A DNA stretch of 21,473 bases, from NCBI GenBank assembly GCA_003242675.1, contig QGVE01000033.1:1-21473 (forward strand). Reading direction: 5' to 3'. The stretch is from Bacillota bacterium. Lineage in GTDB: Bacteria; Bacillota_E; Symbiobacteriia; Symbiobacteriales; Symbiobacteriaceae. This document shows positions 6,991 through 19,636 of this stretch, piece by piece. The notes under the pieces are model-generated. The model saw only the letters and a program-made list of their open reading frames with translations. It was not told the DNA's origin and did not search any database. Made by a program: the position numbers and the translations under genes. Positions within the stretch are counted from its first letter, which is position 1, and the number at the start of each line of letters is the position of its first letter.

Positions 6991-8133
6991 TTATCCCACC
7001 GCCACGCCGCTCCGGCTGAACCACTTCTGCAGGGCCGGGTACACGTCTCTCTTCTCCGTAATCGTCACGATCACAAACCGCGGGTCCTTGATCGCCGAGA
7101 ACGCGGACATGAGGGAACTTGTGTATCCGGCCTCCCGGATCTCCCCGTACCCGAACAGGTTGCAGACCTCCAGCAGCTTGTGCACCAGCTCCACGCACAG
7201 CCGGTTGTCGTTGTCGCTCCAGTTGTCGCCGTCGCTGAAGTGGAAGGGATAGATGTTCCACCGCTCCGGGTCGTACCGCTCGTGGATGATGTCCAGGGCC
7301 AGCCTGTAGGCCGAGGAAACCCGCGTGCCGCCGCTCTCGCCCCGCTTGAAGAACGCTTCCTCGTCCACCTCCTCCGCCTCGGAGTGGTGGATGATGAACA
7401 CGATCTCCACGTCCTGGTACTTGGTCCGCAGGAAGCGGACCATCCAGAAGAACAGGCTGCGGGTGATATACTTCTTAAACTCGCCCATCGAGCCTGAGGC
7501 GTCGCGCATCGCGATCACGACCGCGCTGCTGCTCGGGCGCATCTCCTGCTCCCACACCTTGAACCGCAGGTCCTCGTTGCGGATGTTGCCGAGCACCGGA
7601 ATGCCCTGGCGGGCGTTCCGCTTCAGGTTCTCCATGATGGTCCGCCGCCGGTCCAGGTTGGACATCGGCCCCTTCTTGCGGACCTCGGTGAACCGGACCT
7701 CCTCGGTGGGGACCTCCTGCGTCGACTTCGGCCTCAGATCCGGCAGGCCCAGGTCCTCGAAGATGAGCTCCGCCAGGTCGTCGACGGTCACTTCCGCCTC
7801 GTAGTAGTCGATCCCGGGCTGGTCGCCCGGCTGGCTGCCGGCGCCGCCCTGCCCCCCGGGCCGGGGGCGCGCGATCACGTCGCCCACCTTCGAGTCGCCG
7901 TCGCCCTGTCCCACGCGCTTTCCCTGGTTGGGGTTGAACCGGAAGCGGTACTCCTCCAGCGTCCGGATCGGCACCTTGATGATCTGCTTCCCGTCGGAGG
8001 TGATGATGGACTCCTCGGAGATGATCTCGGGCAGGTTCTGGCGCAGCGCCTCTTTCACCTTTTCATGGTGCCGGGCCTGGTCAAGCGGCCCCTTCCGGTG
8101 CAGGCTCCAGTCGTGCCGAGACGTCGAGGCCAT
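6991..8133 (-). CDS. yhbH: YhbH/DUF444 sporulation-associated protein
   Basis: This 380-residue cytoplasmic protein of the DUF444/YhbH family is close in length to Bacillus YhbH (about 392). ATG 8133 has GAGGAGGGGGG upstream. The N-terminal part (about 1-90) is charged and contains IISEESIITSDGKQIIKVPI. A Gly-rich linker (about 88-130) follows, then a von Willebrand A-like domain with the metal-site motif DASGSMGE (about residues 211-218) and later FSDGDNWSDN. In Bacillus and Clostridia this gene is linked to sporulation and often to a PrkA kinase and SpoVR. Neither partner is adjacent here. Its biochemical role remains unclear even in model species. Confidence 0.93.
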   Translation of the reverse strand: MASTSRHDWSLHRKGPLDQARHHEKVKEALRQNLPEIISEESIITSDGKQIIKVPIRTLEEYRFRFNPNQGKRVGQGDGDSKVGDVIARPRPGGQGGAGSQPGDQPGIDYYEAEVTVDDLAELIFEDLGLPDLRPKSTQEVPTEEVRFTEVRKKGPMSNLDRRRTIMENLKRNARQGIPVLGNIRNEDLRFKVWEQEMRPSSSAVVIAMRDASGSMGEFKKYITRSLFFWMVRFLRTKYQDVEIVFIIHHSEAEEVDEEAFFKRGESGGTRVSSAYRLALDIIHERYDPERWNIYPFHFSDGDNWSDNDNRLCVELVHKLLEVCNLFGYGEIREAGYTSSLMSAFSAIKDPRFVIVTITEKRDVYPALQKWFSRSGVAVG

Positions 8134-8229
8134 GCTCGTCCCCCCTCCTCGCTGCGCACCCGGGACGGTGCACGGATCGTACTCCAGTCTATGCGGCGGG
8201 CCATTCCCAGACCGTACCTTTCCGGGGCA

Positions 8230-8345
8230 GATTTGCCTTCGGGCGGGTGCGTTTCGCCCACAGCTTATTTATATGGAAATTCTGATTATCGCAGGAATTC
8301 GTTTAAATACGGCGAACCTCCCTTCCAACGAGGTCAGGGGCCCCA
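8230..8345. promoter_or_regulatory. AT-rich divergent promoter region between yhbH and the protease
   Basis: The 242-bp gap between the divergent start codons contains an AT-rich island (about 8262-8310: TTATTTATATGG, TGATTATC, GTTTAAATAC) in otherwise GC-rich DNA, as expected for promoters. I could not pair -35 and -10 boxes convincingly on either strand, nor fit a sporulation-sigma consensus. The protease ribosome site GGGAGGTGG is at 8361-8369. Confidence 0.35.
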
Positions 8346-8375
8346 ACCTCGAATCCCGTTGGGAGGTGGAGCACC

Positions 8376-14261
<5,886 letters not shown>

Positions 14262-14277
14262 CGCAGGGCCGGAAAGC

Positions 14278-14306
14278 AGGAGGGAGCGGCGAGCCCGCTC
14301 CCTCCT
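14278..14306 (+). terminator. GC-rich terminator hairpin after the protease
   Basis: AGGAGGGAGCGG (14278-14289) pairs perfectly with CCGCTCCCTCCT (14295-14306) around a 5-nt loop, 16 nt after the protease stop codon. There is no T-run, as is common in high-GC genomes, so termination efficiency is uncertain. Confidence 0.65.
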
Positions 14307-14385
14307 GGCGCGTCCGGCCAAGCCAGCGCCCCACCATGGCCGGCCGCAGCGGGCCGCCCGGCCGGCCGGGCCTGAGCGCGAAGAA

Positions 14386-14413
14386 GCCGGCCCGCGTCCG
14401 GATGCGGGCCGGC
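14386..14413 (-). terminator. Terminator hairpin for the small membrane protein gene
   Basis: GCCGGCCCGC (14386-14395) pairs perfectly with GCGGGCCGGC (14404-14413) around an 8-nt loop, 11 nt beyond the minus-strand stop. The minus-strand sequence after the stem is TTCTTCGCG, a weak T-tract. Confidence 0.6.
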
Positions 14414-14424
14414 AGCGAGATGGG

Positions 14425-14586
14425 TCAAGCCGATCGCATGGGGCGAGACTCGGCGGAGGACCGGGCCGCCTCCCGGGCGGCCTGGACGGCGGCGTCCAGC
14501 CTGCGGAGCAGGCGGATCCATTTCAGCACGGTGAACACGAGCACGGCCGCCGCGACCAGCAGGTATCCGCGCTGTAGTGGGTCCAT
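14425..14586 (-). CDS. Small single-helix membrane protein, 53 aa
   Basis: ATG 14586 is preceded by GGGGGAGGGAGCGGC, a good ribosome site. The predicted peptide begins MDPLQRGYLLVAAAVLVFTV, with one hydrophobic helix (about residues 8-24). A positively charged stretch (KWIRLLRRL) and an amphipathic Ala/Arg/Glu-rich tail follow, ending at TGA 14425-14427. A hairpin terminator lies just downstream. The layout of a short outside N-terminus, one helix and a basic cytoplasmic helix is common among small envelope or spore-related proteins, but I recognise no family. Ribosome site, frame length and terminator together support a real gene. Confidence 0.6.
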   Translation of the reverse strand: MDPLQRGYLLVAAAVLVFTVLKWIRLLRRLDAAVQAAREAARSSAESRPMRSA

Positions 14587-14676
14587 GCCGCTCCCTCCCC
14601 CGCTGCCGTTGCTCTCCCATGCTCAAAGGCTTTCGTATCGTTCGACCCCCGAAAGGGCGGTTCCTGCTGGGGACCT

Positions 14677-14711
14677 CCCGGGCGGCCGGACCGGCTGCGC
14701 CGGCGCCCGGG
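14677..14711 (-). terminator. GC-rich hairpin after the PgpA-like gene
   Basis: CCCGGGCG (14677-14684) pairs with CGCCCGGG (14704-14711), with a further inner CCGG/CCGG pairing. It starts 6 nt after the minus-strand stop. No T-run follows, so this is only a probable terminator. Confidence 0.45.
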
Positions 14712-14716
14712 GCGAC

Positions 14717-15202
14717 TTACTCGTCCCCGTCGTTGCTCGGCCGCCGGGCGTGGGCGATGCGGCTGGCCGCGGCCGCGGCGATGGCGGAGACCAGGTCGTC
14801 CAGGAACGTGTGGCAGTTGCCGTTCTTGTGCGAGTTGAGCCGGCCGATGACCAGCGGCTTGGTCTTGTCCAGGTAGCCGAAGTTGGTGAGGCCGATGGAG
14901 CCGTAGATGTTGGTGATCGACAGCGCCAGAATCTCGTCGACGCCGAAGAGGAAGTCGTCGCTGGCGACGATGGACTGCAGCGGCTCCGGCAGCTTCCCCT
15001 GTTCCGCGAGCATGTCCAGGGCCAGTCCGGTCAGAACCGCGTTCTGAACCTCACGCTTCCTCACCACGGCCTCCACGCTCTCGAGGCACTCCTCCAGCGG
15101 GAGCGAGTCGTAATAGTTCTTCTGGATCTCATGGACGACCTCGGCGATCTCCCGGAGCGTGACGCCGCGGTCTTCCAACATCTTCACAACGGTCTTGTAC
15201 AT
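14717..15202 (-). CDS. PgpA/YutG-like phosphatidylglycerophosphatase A family protein
   Basis: This protein of 161 residues starts at ATG 15202, with AGGAGG seven nt upstream. The frame is open further upstream to 15283 but lacks a ribosome site there. The sequence MYKTVVKMLEDRGVTLREIA, then IVASDDFLFGVDEILALSITNIYGSIG and NSHKNGNCHTFLDDLVSAIA, resembles Bacillus YutG and the PgpA domain family, with several conserved acidic residues. Classical PgpA dephosphorylates phosphatidylglycerophosphate and has membrane helices. YutG-type proteins such as this are mainly soluble and their substrate is less certain, so the enzymatic label is provisional. It appears monocistronic: a terminator lies upstream at 15341-15373 and a hairpin downstream. 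Confidence 0.75.
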   Translation of the reverse strand: MYKTVVKMLEDRGVTLREIAEVVHEIQKNYYDSLPLEECLESVEAVVRKREVQNAVLTGLALDMLAEQGKLPEPLQSIVASDDFLFGVDEILALSITNIYGSIGLTNFGYLDKTKPLVIGRLNSHKNGNCHTFLDDLVSAIAAAAASRIAHARRPSNDGDE

Positions 15203-15223
15203 CCGGGTCCTCCTGTTCTGGTG

Positions 15224-15252
15224 CGTCTCATGGTTTATCAACTTATGAGACG
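15224..15252 (-). promoter_or_regulatory. Inverted repeat in the PgpA-like gene leader
   Basis: CGTCTCAT (15224-15231) and ATGAGACG (15245-15252) form an 8-bp inverted repeat with a 13-bp AT-rich spacer, just upstream of the ribosome site. The half-site spacing (about two helical turns centre to centre) fits a dimeric regulator, or a leader hairpin. No known regulator motif is recognised. Confidence 0.4.
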
Positions 15253-15281
15253 TTTGACACCACCGTGCGGGCTTGCGCGCC

Positions 15282-15301
15282 ACTATACGAGATCCATTAT
15301 A
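15282..15301 (-). promoter_or_regulatory. Candidate -10 elements for the PgpA-like gene
   Basis: On the minus strand, TATAAT (15296-15301) and TATAGT (15282-15287) occur within an AT-rich patch 80-100 nt upstream of the start codon. Neither has a clear -35 partner. The position, between the upstream terminator and the gene, supports a promoter here. Confidence 0.4.
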
Positions 15302-15340
15302 TACAGAAATAACACCGCCTGTCCTCCTGCCGCAAAAAAC

Positions 15341-15373
15341 CCGGCCCTCTCCGGCAGTGCCGGAGAGGGCCGG
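15341..15373 (-). terminator. Strong rho-independent terminator after the Cu-amine-oxidase-N protein gene
   Basis: CCGGCCCTCTCCGG (15341-15354) pairs perfectly with 15360-15373 around a 5-nt loop. On the minus strand the stem is followed by G then TTTTTT. It begins 27 nt after the stop codon of the upstream gene. Confidence 0.92.
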
Positions 15374-15400
15374 TCACGCAGGGGCCGCGGCCGACTCCCC

Positions 15401-16762
15401 CTATTGATCGACCAGGACCCGGATGCTCGCCGCGCCGCCCCGGGCCGGGTAGGACATCAGCATCGGGCCGGCCACCGTCACCTCGACGCGGGCGCCCACT
15501 TTCAGATCGTCCACGGTGCCCGCGGCGTCGCCGACCAGGATGGTCGTGTTCTCACCCACGGCCAGCCAGGCCAGGAAGGGCTCGCCGCTGGACATGGCCT
15601 CACCCTCCAGCAGGATCCGACCGTCGGCGATCTCCTTGATCACGCCGGTGAGGATGTCCGCCTTGCGGCGGGGCACCACCACGATGCTGGCCGCGCCACC
15701 CCGGGCCGGGAACGACTCCAGGATCGGGCCGGAGAGCTCGACGATGACCTCAGCGCCCACCTGCAGGTCGGCGGCCGTGCCGGCGCTCTCGCCCACGGTG
15801 ATCTGCGTCTCATCCGAGACGGTCACCCAGATCAGCATGGGCTCGCCGTTCGACATGGGCGGGCCCTCCACGAGGACACGCCCGTCCTCCACCTGGCGGA
15901 TCTTTCCGTACAGTCGGTCCTGCATCGCCTCGTCCGGGGCGGTGGTTTCCACCGGGGGCGTGCGGTTCACGACCGCTCCGACCAGGCTCAGGACGCCCTC
16001 CTCCGCCTCCGCCTGGCGCAGGCCGAGCGCCGTGGTGAGGGCGTCGGCGGAGATCATGGTCCGCTCCGCGATGATCTGCGCGGGCTGCGCCATCGACACG
16101 CGGGTGCCGCCGGCCGGTGCGGCTGCGGCCTTCCGCACCTCCGCCTCCTTCTCGCCGATGCGGAAGATGACGGTCCGGTCCGGCAGGTCCACCCGGACGG
16201 CTCGCGCCTCGCCGTCCCAGGTCACCTGCGCGCCCATCGCCTCGGCGATGGCCCGCAAGGGCACCAGCAGGACGCCGTCCGCGACGGTCGGGCTGCCCAG
16301 GTCGCGCGCCACGGGCTTGCCGTCCACCCGGATCTCCTTCGGCAGCGGGGCGTTCGCGCTCACGTCCCGGAGCGCCGGGGCCATGGCCTCCACCTCACCG
16401 GCCGGCCGGATGCTCGTCACCTGGATCGCCGGGACCATGTAGAACGAGATCCCGGTGAACTCAGTGCCCTCGATGACCACCTCCTGGCCGGCGAACCGGG
16501 CGAACTCCTCCGGGTCGCCGATCAGCCGCGTCCCGGCCACGGCCCAGTAGCCGCCCTCCAGGTCCACCCACTCGACGACGCCCACCAACCGCACGAGGCT
16601 CCCCACCTCCGAGGGGGCAAGGATCGGCACGGCATCCGCCGGGGCCGAAATCGGAAGCGCGTCGGCCGGCCCATCGACAGGCAGGTCTCCGGCCAGCGCG
16701 GGAATGGCGGACACGCCCATCAGCAAGGCGCTGAGCGCCGCGGTCTTCTTCCAGCGCTTCAT
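15401..16762 (-). CDS. Secreted protein with copper-amine-oxidase-N-like domain and two C-terminal repeats
   Basis: This protein of 453 residues starts at ATG 16762 (GGGGAGG upstream). A signal peptide (MKRWKKTAALSALLMGVSAI, cleavage about PALA|GD at 24) leads into a small beta-rich domain (about 55-120). A region from about 135 to 205 resembles the Cu_amine_oxidN1 domain (RVDGKPVARD, VPLRAIAEAMGAQVTWDGEA, VRVDLPDRTVIFRIGEK), frequent in secreted Firmicute proteins and not evidence of oxidase activity. Two tandem C-terminal repeats (about 285-363 and 370-450) share MSxGEPxLxWxxV, VGxxAGTxxDLxVGA and YPARGGAASI-type blocks; they recall DUF3221/YobA-like beta domains. No membrane anchor is seen. 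Function is unknown; a cell-wall or matrix role is plausible. A strong terminator follows. Confidence 0.85.
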   Translation of the reverse strand: MKRWKKTAALSALLMGVSAIPALAGDLPVDGPADALPISAPADAVPILAPSEVGSLVRLVGVVEWVDLEGGYWAVAGTRLIGDPEEFARFAGQEVVIEGTEFTGISFYMVPAIQVTSIRPAGEVEAMAPALRDVSANAPLPKEIRVDGKPVARDLGSPTVADGVLLVPLRAIAEAMGAQVTWDGEARAVRVDLPDRTVIFRIGEKEAEVRKAAAAPAGGTRVSMAQPAQIIAERTMISADALTTALGLRQAEAEEGVLSLVGAVVNRTPPVETTAPDEAMQDRLYGKIRQVEDGRVLVEGPPMSNGEPMLIWVTVSDETQITVGESAGTAADLQVGAEVIVELSGPILESFPARGGAASIVVVPRRKADILTGVIKEIADGRILLEGEAMSSGEPFLAWLAVGENTTILVGDAAGTVDDLKVGARVEVTVAGPMLMSYPARGGAASIRVLVDQ

Positions 16763-16860
16763 CTCCCCAACCTCCCCTTCAAGGATGTTCACCCTGACAG
16801 ACGGGGGGCCCCCTCCGGGCCGTTTCACCGGCTGGACAAAAACCGCGTGAAAGCGCGGCG

Positions 16861-16895
16861 AGCGGCTCTCCCCCCTGCCAGGGGCGGGAGCCGCT
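16861..16895 (-). terminator. Imperfect hairpin after the YceI-like gene
   Basis: AGCGGCTC (16861-16868) pairs with GAGCCGCT (16888-16895), with an inner CCCCT/AGGGG pairing. It starts 15 nt after the minus-strand stop. Without a T-run it may terminate only partly, allowing read-through into the next gene on this strand. Confidence 0.5.
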
Positions 16896-16909
16896 TGCCC
16901 GCGCGCCGG

Positions 16910-17617
16910 CTAGCTCTGCGCCTCCCCGACGAAGGTGACCCTGACCGTCACCTCGTCCTCCACCGCCACGAAGTTGGCGATGTTGGGCGGGTCCACGCCG
17001 AAGTCGGTCATGGCGAAGGTCGCCTCCGCCGTCAGCGTCAGGACGCCATTCTCCAGCTTCGCCGTGCCCTCGAAGGTGAGGGGCCTGTCCACGCCCTTGA
17101 TGGTCATGGTGCCGGTCAGCCGGATGGGGACCTCCTGCCCCTCGGCGAGCACCGGGTCGCCCTCGGCCCGTTCGATGCGGTAGACCGCCTTCGGGTGGTT
17201 CCGGGTGTCCAGGACCCGCTGCACCTGGTTGTCCCGGCGCGCCTGATCGCTGCGCAGGGTGGTCAGGTCCACCTCGACGGTGGAGGGCTGAATGACGCCG
17301 TCCTGCAGGACGATGGCCCCGGCGATCGCCGAGGTCCTGCCCACCGCGGTCACGTCGAGCCGCTGCCCGAGGAACGTCTCGTCGACCGCGTAGGACGCCT
17401 CGGACCGGGTGGTGTCCACGTGGTAGGCGATGCCGTCCGCGCTGGCCGGCGCGCGGTCCTCCGACGCCGCCGGTGCCGCCTCCCTTTCGGCCGTTCCCGG
17501 AGACTGCGGCGCGGCCGCCGGCGGGTGCTCGGGCTGCGGCTGCGCGGCGCCCCGGGCGCACCCGGCCACCAAGGCCGCCGCCAAGACCAGGCTGAGGAGC
17601 AAGGTCGAACGCTTCAG
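16910..17617 (-). CDS. YceI-like lipocalin-fold lipoprotein, probable CTG start
   Basis: This protein of 235 residues belongs to the YceI family, whose beta-barrel fold binds isoprenoid-like lipids. Residues 1-20 form a lipoprotein signal, (M)KRSTLLLSLVLAAALVAGC, with lipobox LVAGC. A Pro/Ala/Glu-rich linker runs to about 62. The YceI domain then begins IAYHVDTTRSEASYAVDE and includes VEVDLTTLRSDQARRDNQV, TGTMTIKGVDRPLTFEGTA and ATFAMTDFGVDPPNIANF. No ATG, GTG or TTG lies between the upstream stop region and the basic n-region. The CTG at 17617 has GGAGGGG five nt upstream, and its use gives the Lys-Arg n-region. TTG 17602 is the alternative but would remove the positive charge. The protein is predicted to be anchored outside the membrane. 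Confidence 0.85.
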   Translation of the reverse strand: MKRSTLLLSLVLAAALVAGCARGAAQPQPEHPPAAAPQSPGTAEREAAPAASEDRAPASADGIAYHVDTTRSEASYAVDETFLGQRLDVTAVGRTSAIAGAIVLQDGVIQPSTVEVDLTTLRSDQARRDNQVQRVLDTRNHPKAVYRIERAEGDPVLAEGQEVPIRLTGTMTIKGVDRPLTFEGTAKLENGVLTLTAEATFAMTDFGVDPPNIANFVAVEDEVTVRVTFVGEAQS

Positions 17618-17659
17618 AAGAACCCCTCCAAGATCCGTTGATTCGGTACTATTTTGGAC

Positions 17660-17682
17660 AGAAACCCTGAAAGAAACCTGAA
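17660..17682. repeat. Tandem direct repeat in the YceI upstream region
   Basis: AGAAACCCTGAA (17660-17671) is followed at once by AGAAACCTGAA (17672-17682). The near-helical period (11-12 bp) and position about 45-65 bp before the start codon suggest a regulator site. The motif differs from the TTTAAG repeats elsewhere in the window. Confidence 0.4.
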
Positions 17683-17766
17683 GGTAGCATAAATATTTCC
17701 TTGTAAAATGCGCAGGCTCCGCCGGCAGGGGCCGGTGAAGGCGGTTTGACCGCGTGGCACGGGAAA

Positions 17767-17799
17767 GGGCTGGTTCCGCCCAAGGAGCGGAACCAGCCC
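17767..17799 (-). terminator. Terminator hairpin after the hydrolase gene
   Basis: GGGCTGGTTCCGC (17767-17779) pairs perfectly with GCGGAACCAGCCC (17787-17799) around a 7-nt loop. On the minus strand it is followed by TTTCCCG. It lies 52 nt beyond the hydrolase stop and separates that gene from the YceI-like gene. Confidence 0.75.
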
Positions 17800-17850
17800 A
17801 CGGCTCTTGATCGGCGTTGACGCAGGTTCCATCGCGACCCGGTGCGCGGG

Positions 17851-19029
17851 TCAGCGCGTCCCGGTCTGCGCCTTCAGCCACTCCAGGAGCGCCGCGATCG
17901 CCGCCTCGTCCATCGGGCCGAACCCGTCCCGGGCCGGGTCCTCCGTGGGGCTCAGGGCGTGGCCCAGGCCGGGGAAGCGGCGCAGCGTGACGAATGCGGG
18001 CGCCGCGGCGGCGATGGCCTCGCCGTCCTTCACCGGCACGAACCCGTCCTGCTCGCCGTGCAGGATCAGCACCGGCCGGCGCAGCTGCGGCACGATCTCC
18101 GCCAGCGAGGCGGCCGGCTCGTTGGCCGGGTCCATCATCGGGTTGACGGCGGGATTGGCGATGAACGCCTCGATGGCCGGACGCAGCTCGGCCTCCAGGT
18201 CGATCAGCCCGTCGCCGTCCCGGTCGGTGTCCGGCCGCATCTTCGGGGACCACGGCGTCGAGTCCGGCGCCCACACGTAGAAGCTGCCCATGAGCGCAGC
18301 CGGGCCCGGCGGCACCTCCATCCACTCCTTCACCGAGAGCTTGCCGTCCCCGTCCGCGTCCACCTCCGCCAGCAGGCGCAGACCCAGTTCGAGGTGCTGG
18401 TACCGCAGGGTGGCGGGCCACCCGCTGGTGGGCGGCCCCTGCAGGATAACCCCCGCCACCCCGACGTCGGCCAGGGCGGCGTGGCCCGCGACCTGCGCGC
18501 CCTGGCTCCAGCCGTAGAGGTAGATGCGGTCCGCGTCCACCTCGGGCTGCTCCCGGGCGGCGGCGATCACCCGCGCGGCATCCGCGATCAGCTGGTTCGT
18601 GGTCGCACGGTACGACTGCTCCAGGTCGTAGTCGCCGAGCCGCCTCACCCCCCGCTTGTGGAACCGGAGCACGGCGAAGCCCTCCTGGCTCAGCCGCTCC
18701 GCCAGCAGCCGGAAGTTGGCCGAGGCGACCCGGCCGCTCGCGTCCACGCTGGTGGCGTCCATGTCCACCGGGCCCGACCCGTGGAAGAGGATCACCGCCG
18801 GCCAGGGCCCCTCGCCCTCCGCCGGATAGGTGAGCTCTGCGCCGGAGGACCACGTGTCGTCGAGGGCGATGGTCAGGGCTCGCCGGCGGATCTCGCCGGT
18901 CGCCGCGGAGCCGCCGGTCCCGCCCTCGGCAGCCCGCCCGTCGCCGCCCGAGGGGCCGCCCGCCGGCGCGCAGCCCGCGGCGAGGAGAAGCGCCAGGATT
19001 GCGGCGGTCAACTTGCCGCGCATCCCCAT
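17851..19029 (-). CDS. Lipoprotein alpha/beta hydrolase with EF-hand-type insert
   Basis: This protein of 392 residues starts at ATG 19029 (GAGGGA seven nt upstream); GTG 19044 is the longer alternative. MGMRGKLTAAILALLLAAGC is a lipoprotein signal with lipobox LAAGC, so the enzyme is likely tethered outside the membrane. The alpha/beta-hydrolase fold has oxyanion motif LFHGSG, nucleophile S175 (GWSQGA), acid D328 (LHGEQDG) and H357 (GLGHALS). Between nucleophile and acid, in the cap region, are two calcium-loop motifs: DADGDGKLSVKEW (about 223-235) and DTDRDGDGLIDLEAE (about 267-281). Both show the D-x-D-x-D-G pattern of EF-hand or dockerin loops. The substrate is unknown; ester or peptide hydrolysis is possible. 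The start lies 12 nt after the stop of a decayed transporter permease, suggesting that the gene was once coupled to it. Confidence 0.88.
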   Translation of the reverse strand: MGMRGKLTAAILALLLAAGCAPAGGPSGGDGRAAEGGTGGSAATGEIRRRALTIALDDTWSSGAELTYPAEGEGPWPAVILFHGSGPVDMDATSVDASGRVASANFRLLAERLSQEGFAVLRFHKRGVRRLGDYDLEQSYRATTNQLIADAARVIAAAREQPEVDADRIYLYGWSQGAQVAGHAALADVGVAGVILQGPPTSGWPATLRYQHLELGLRLLAEVDADGDGKLSVKEWMEVPPGPAALMGSFYVWAPDSTPWSPKMRPDTDRDGDGLIDLEAELRPAIEAFIANPAVNPMMDPANEPAASLAEIVPQLRRPVLILHGEQDGFVPVKDGEAIAAAAPAFVTLRRFPGLGHALSPTEDPARDGFGPMDEAAIAALLEWLKAQTGTR

Positions 19030-19040
19030 CCCCCATTCCC

Positions 19041-19226
19041 TCACCGGAGCACGAAGGCGAGGCGGCGGATCAGGCGGGCGCTGGCCAGCCAGATCAGGCC
19101 GGTGTAGGCCAGCATGACCAGGCTGTTCCGGAGCACAGCCACGTCGTCGCCGAGCAGGCCCGCACGCAGCAGCTCCATCGCCGGGCGCGTGGGCAGCCAG
19201 GCCTGCACCTTCCAGAACGCCGGCGA
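19041..19226 (-). pseudogene. C-terminal remnant of an ABC-2 type permease
   Basis: In the frame ending at TGA 19041-19043 the translation reads SPAFWKVQAWLPTRPAMELL, then RAGLLGDDVAVLRNSLVMLA and YTGLIWLASARLIRRLAF. This is typical of the last extracellular segment, last membrane helix and basic tail of ABC-2 exporter permeases (about 62 residues of an expected several hundred). It has no start codon of its own in a sensible place and lies directly against a truncated ATPase in another frame. The joint looks like an internal deletion that removed the end of the ATPase and most of the permease. Confidence 0.7.
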
Positions 19227-19636
19227 CGGGCGCGCGCGAGCCTGAGGCGCGCCATCTCCCCCGGGGTGAGCCGCTCCACCCGGGCGTCCCGCCGGCCGCC
19301 CAGGTCGAGGCGGTTCAGCAGCTCCACGGCCCGCTGCCGGGGCGCGCCCCAGAGCCGTGCAAACGTGTTCAGATTCTCCCAGACCGTAAGCCGCTCCATC
19401 AGGCCCCAGGCCTCGCTGGCCGCCCCCACCAGGGCGCGGCTTTCCGCCGACCCGGCAGGATGCCCGCCCAGCGTGACCGTCCCGGCGTCCGGCGGCAGCA
19501 GGCCCGCCAGGGACCGCACCAGCGTGGTCTTGCCGCTCCCCCTGCTCCCGACCACGGCCACGAGCTCGCCCGGCTGCACGGTGAGGTGGATGTCGGTCAG
19601 CTTGCCGGCAATCGTCAAGCCGCTTACCCTAATCAC
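19226..19636 (-). pseudogene. Truncated ABC transporter ATP-binding gene
   Basis: From GTG 19636 (GGGGGA upstream) the product begins MIRVSGLTIAGKLTDIHLTV and has Walker A GSRGSGKTT (residues 30-38), a Q-loop region VGAASEAWGLMERLTVWENL and the signature-like LTPGEMARLRLARA. Just after the signature, similarity stops: Walker B, D-loop and H-loop are absent, and the frame continues into Arg/Cys/Trp-rich nonsense until 19094. The same DNA in another frame encodes the end of an ABC-2 permease. An ATPase without Walker B cannot hydrolyse ATP, so this is a broken gene. The 5' half looks well preserved, which suggests a fairly recent deletion. Confidence 0.75.

Noticed and set aside
4502..7261. A 919-codon minus-strand frame over the permease
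   Set aside because: It is antisense to a clear ABC permease, is Gln/Gly/Arg-rich, and crosses the terminator and the end of yhbH. It is a GC-driven shadow.
8255..8310. A sporulation-sigma (SigE-type) promoter for yhbH in the AT-rich island
   Set aside because: Partial -10-like matches exist (CATATAAAT on the minus strand), but no -35 at the right spacing could be found.
15254..15289. Plus-strand TTGACA (15254-15259) as a promoter
   Set aside because: The nearest -10-like sequences are 21-24 bp away, outside the usual range, and no plus-strand gene follows.
16910..19036. A 708-codon continuous frame joining the region before the YceI-like domain to it
   Set aside because: The upstream 470 codons are antiparallel-frame nonsense over the hydrolase gene and cross a terminator hairpin. 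Only the part from the CTG with a ribosome site has family similarity.
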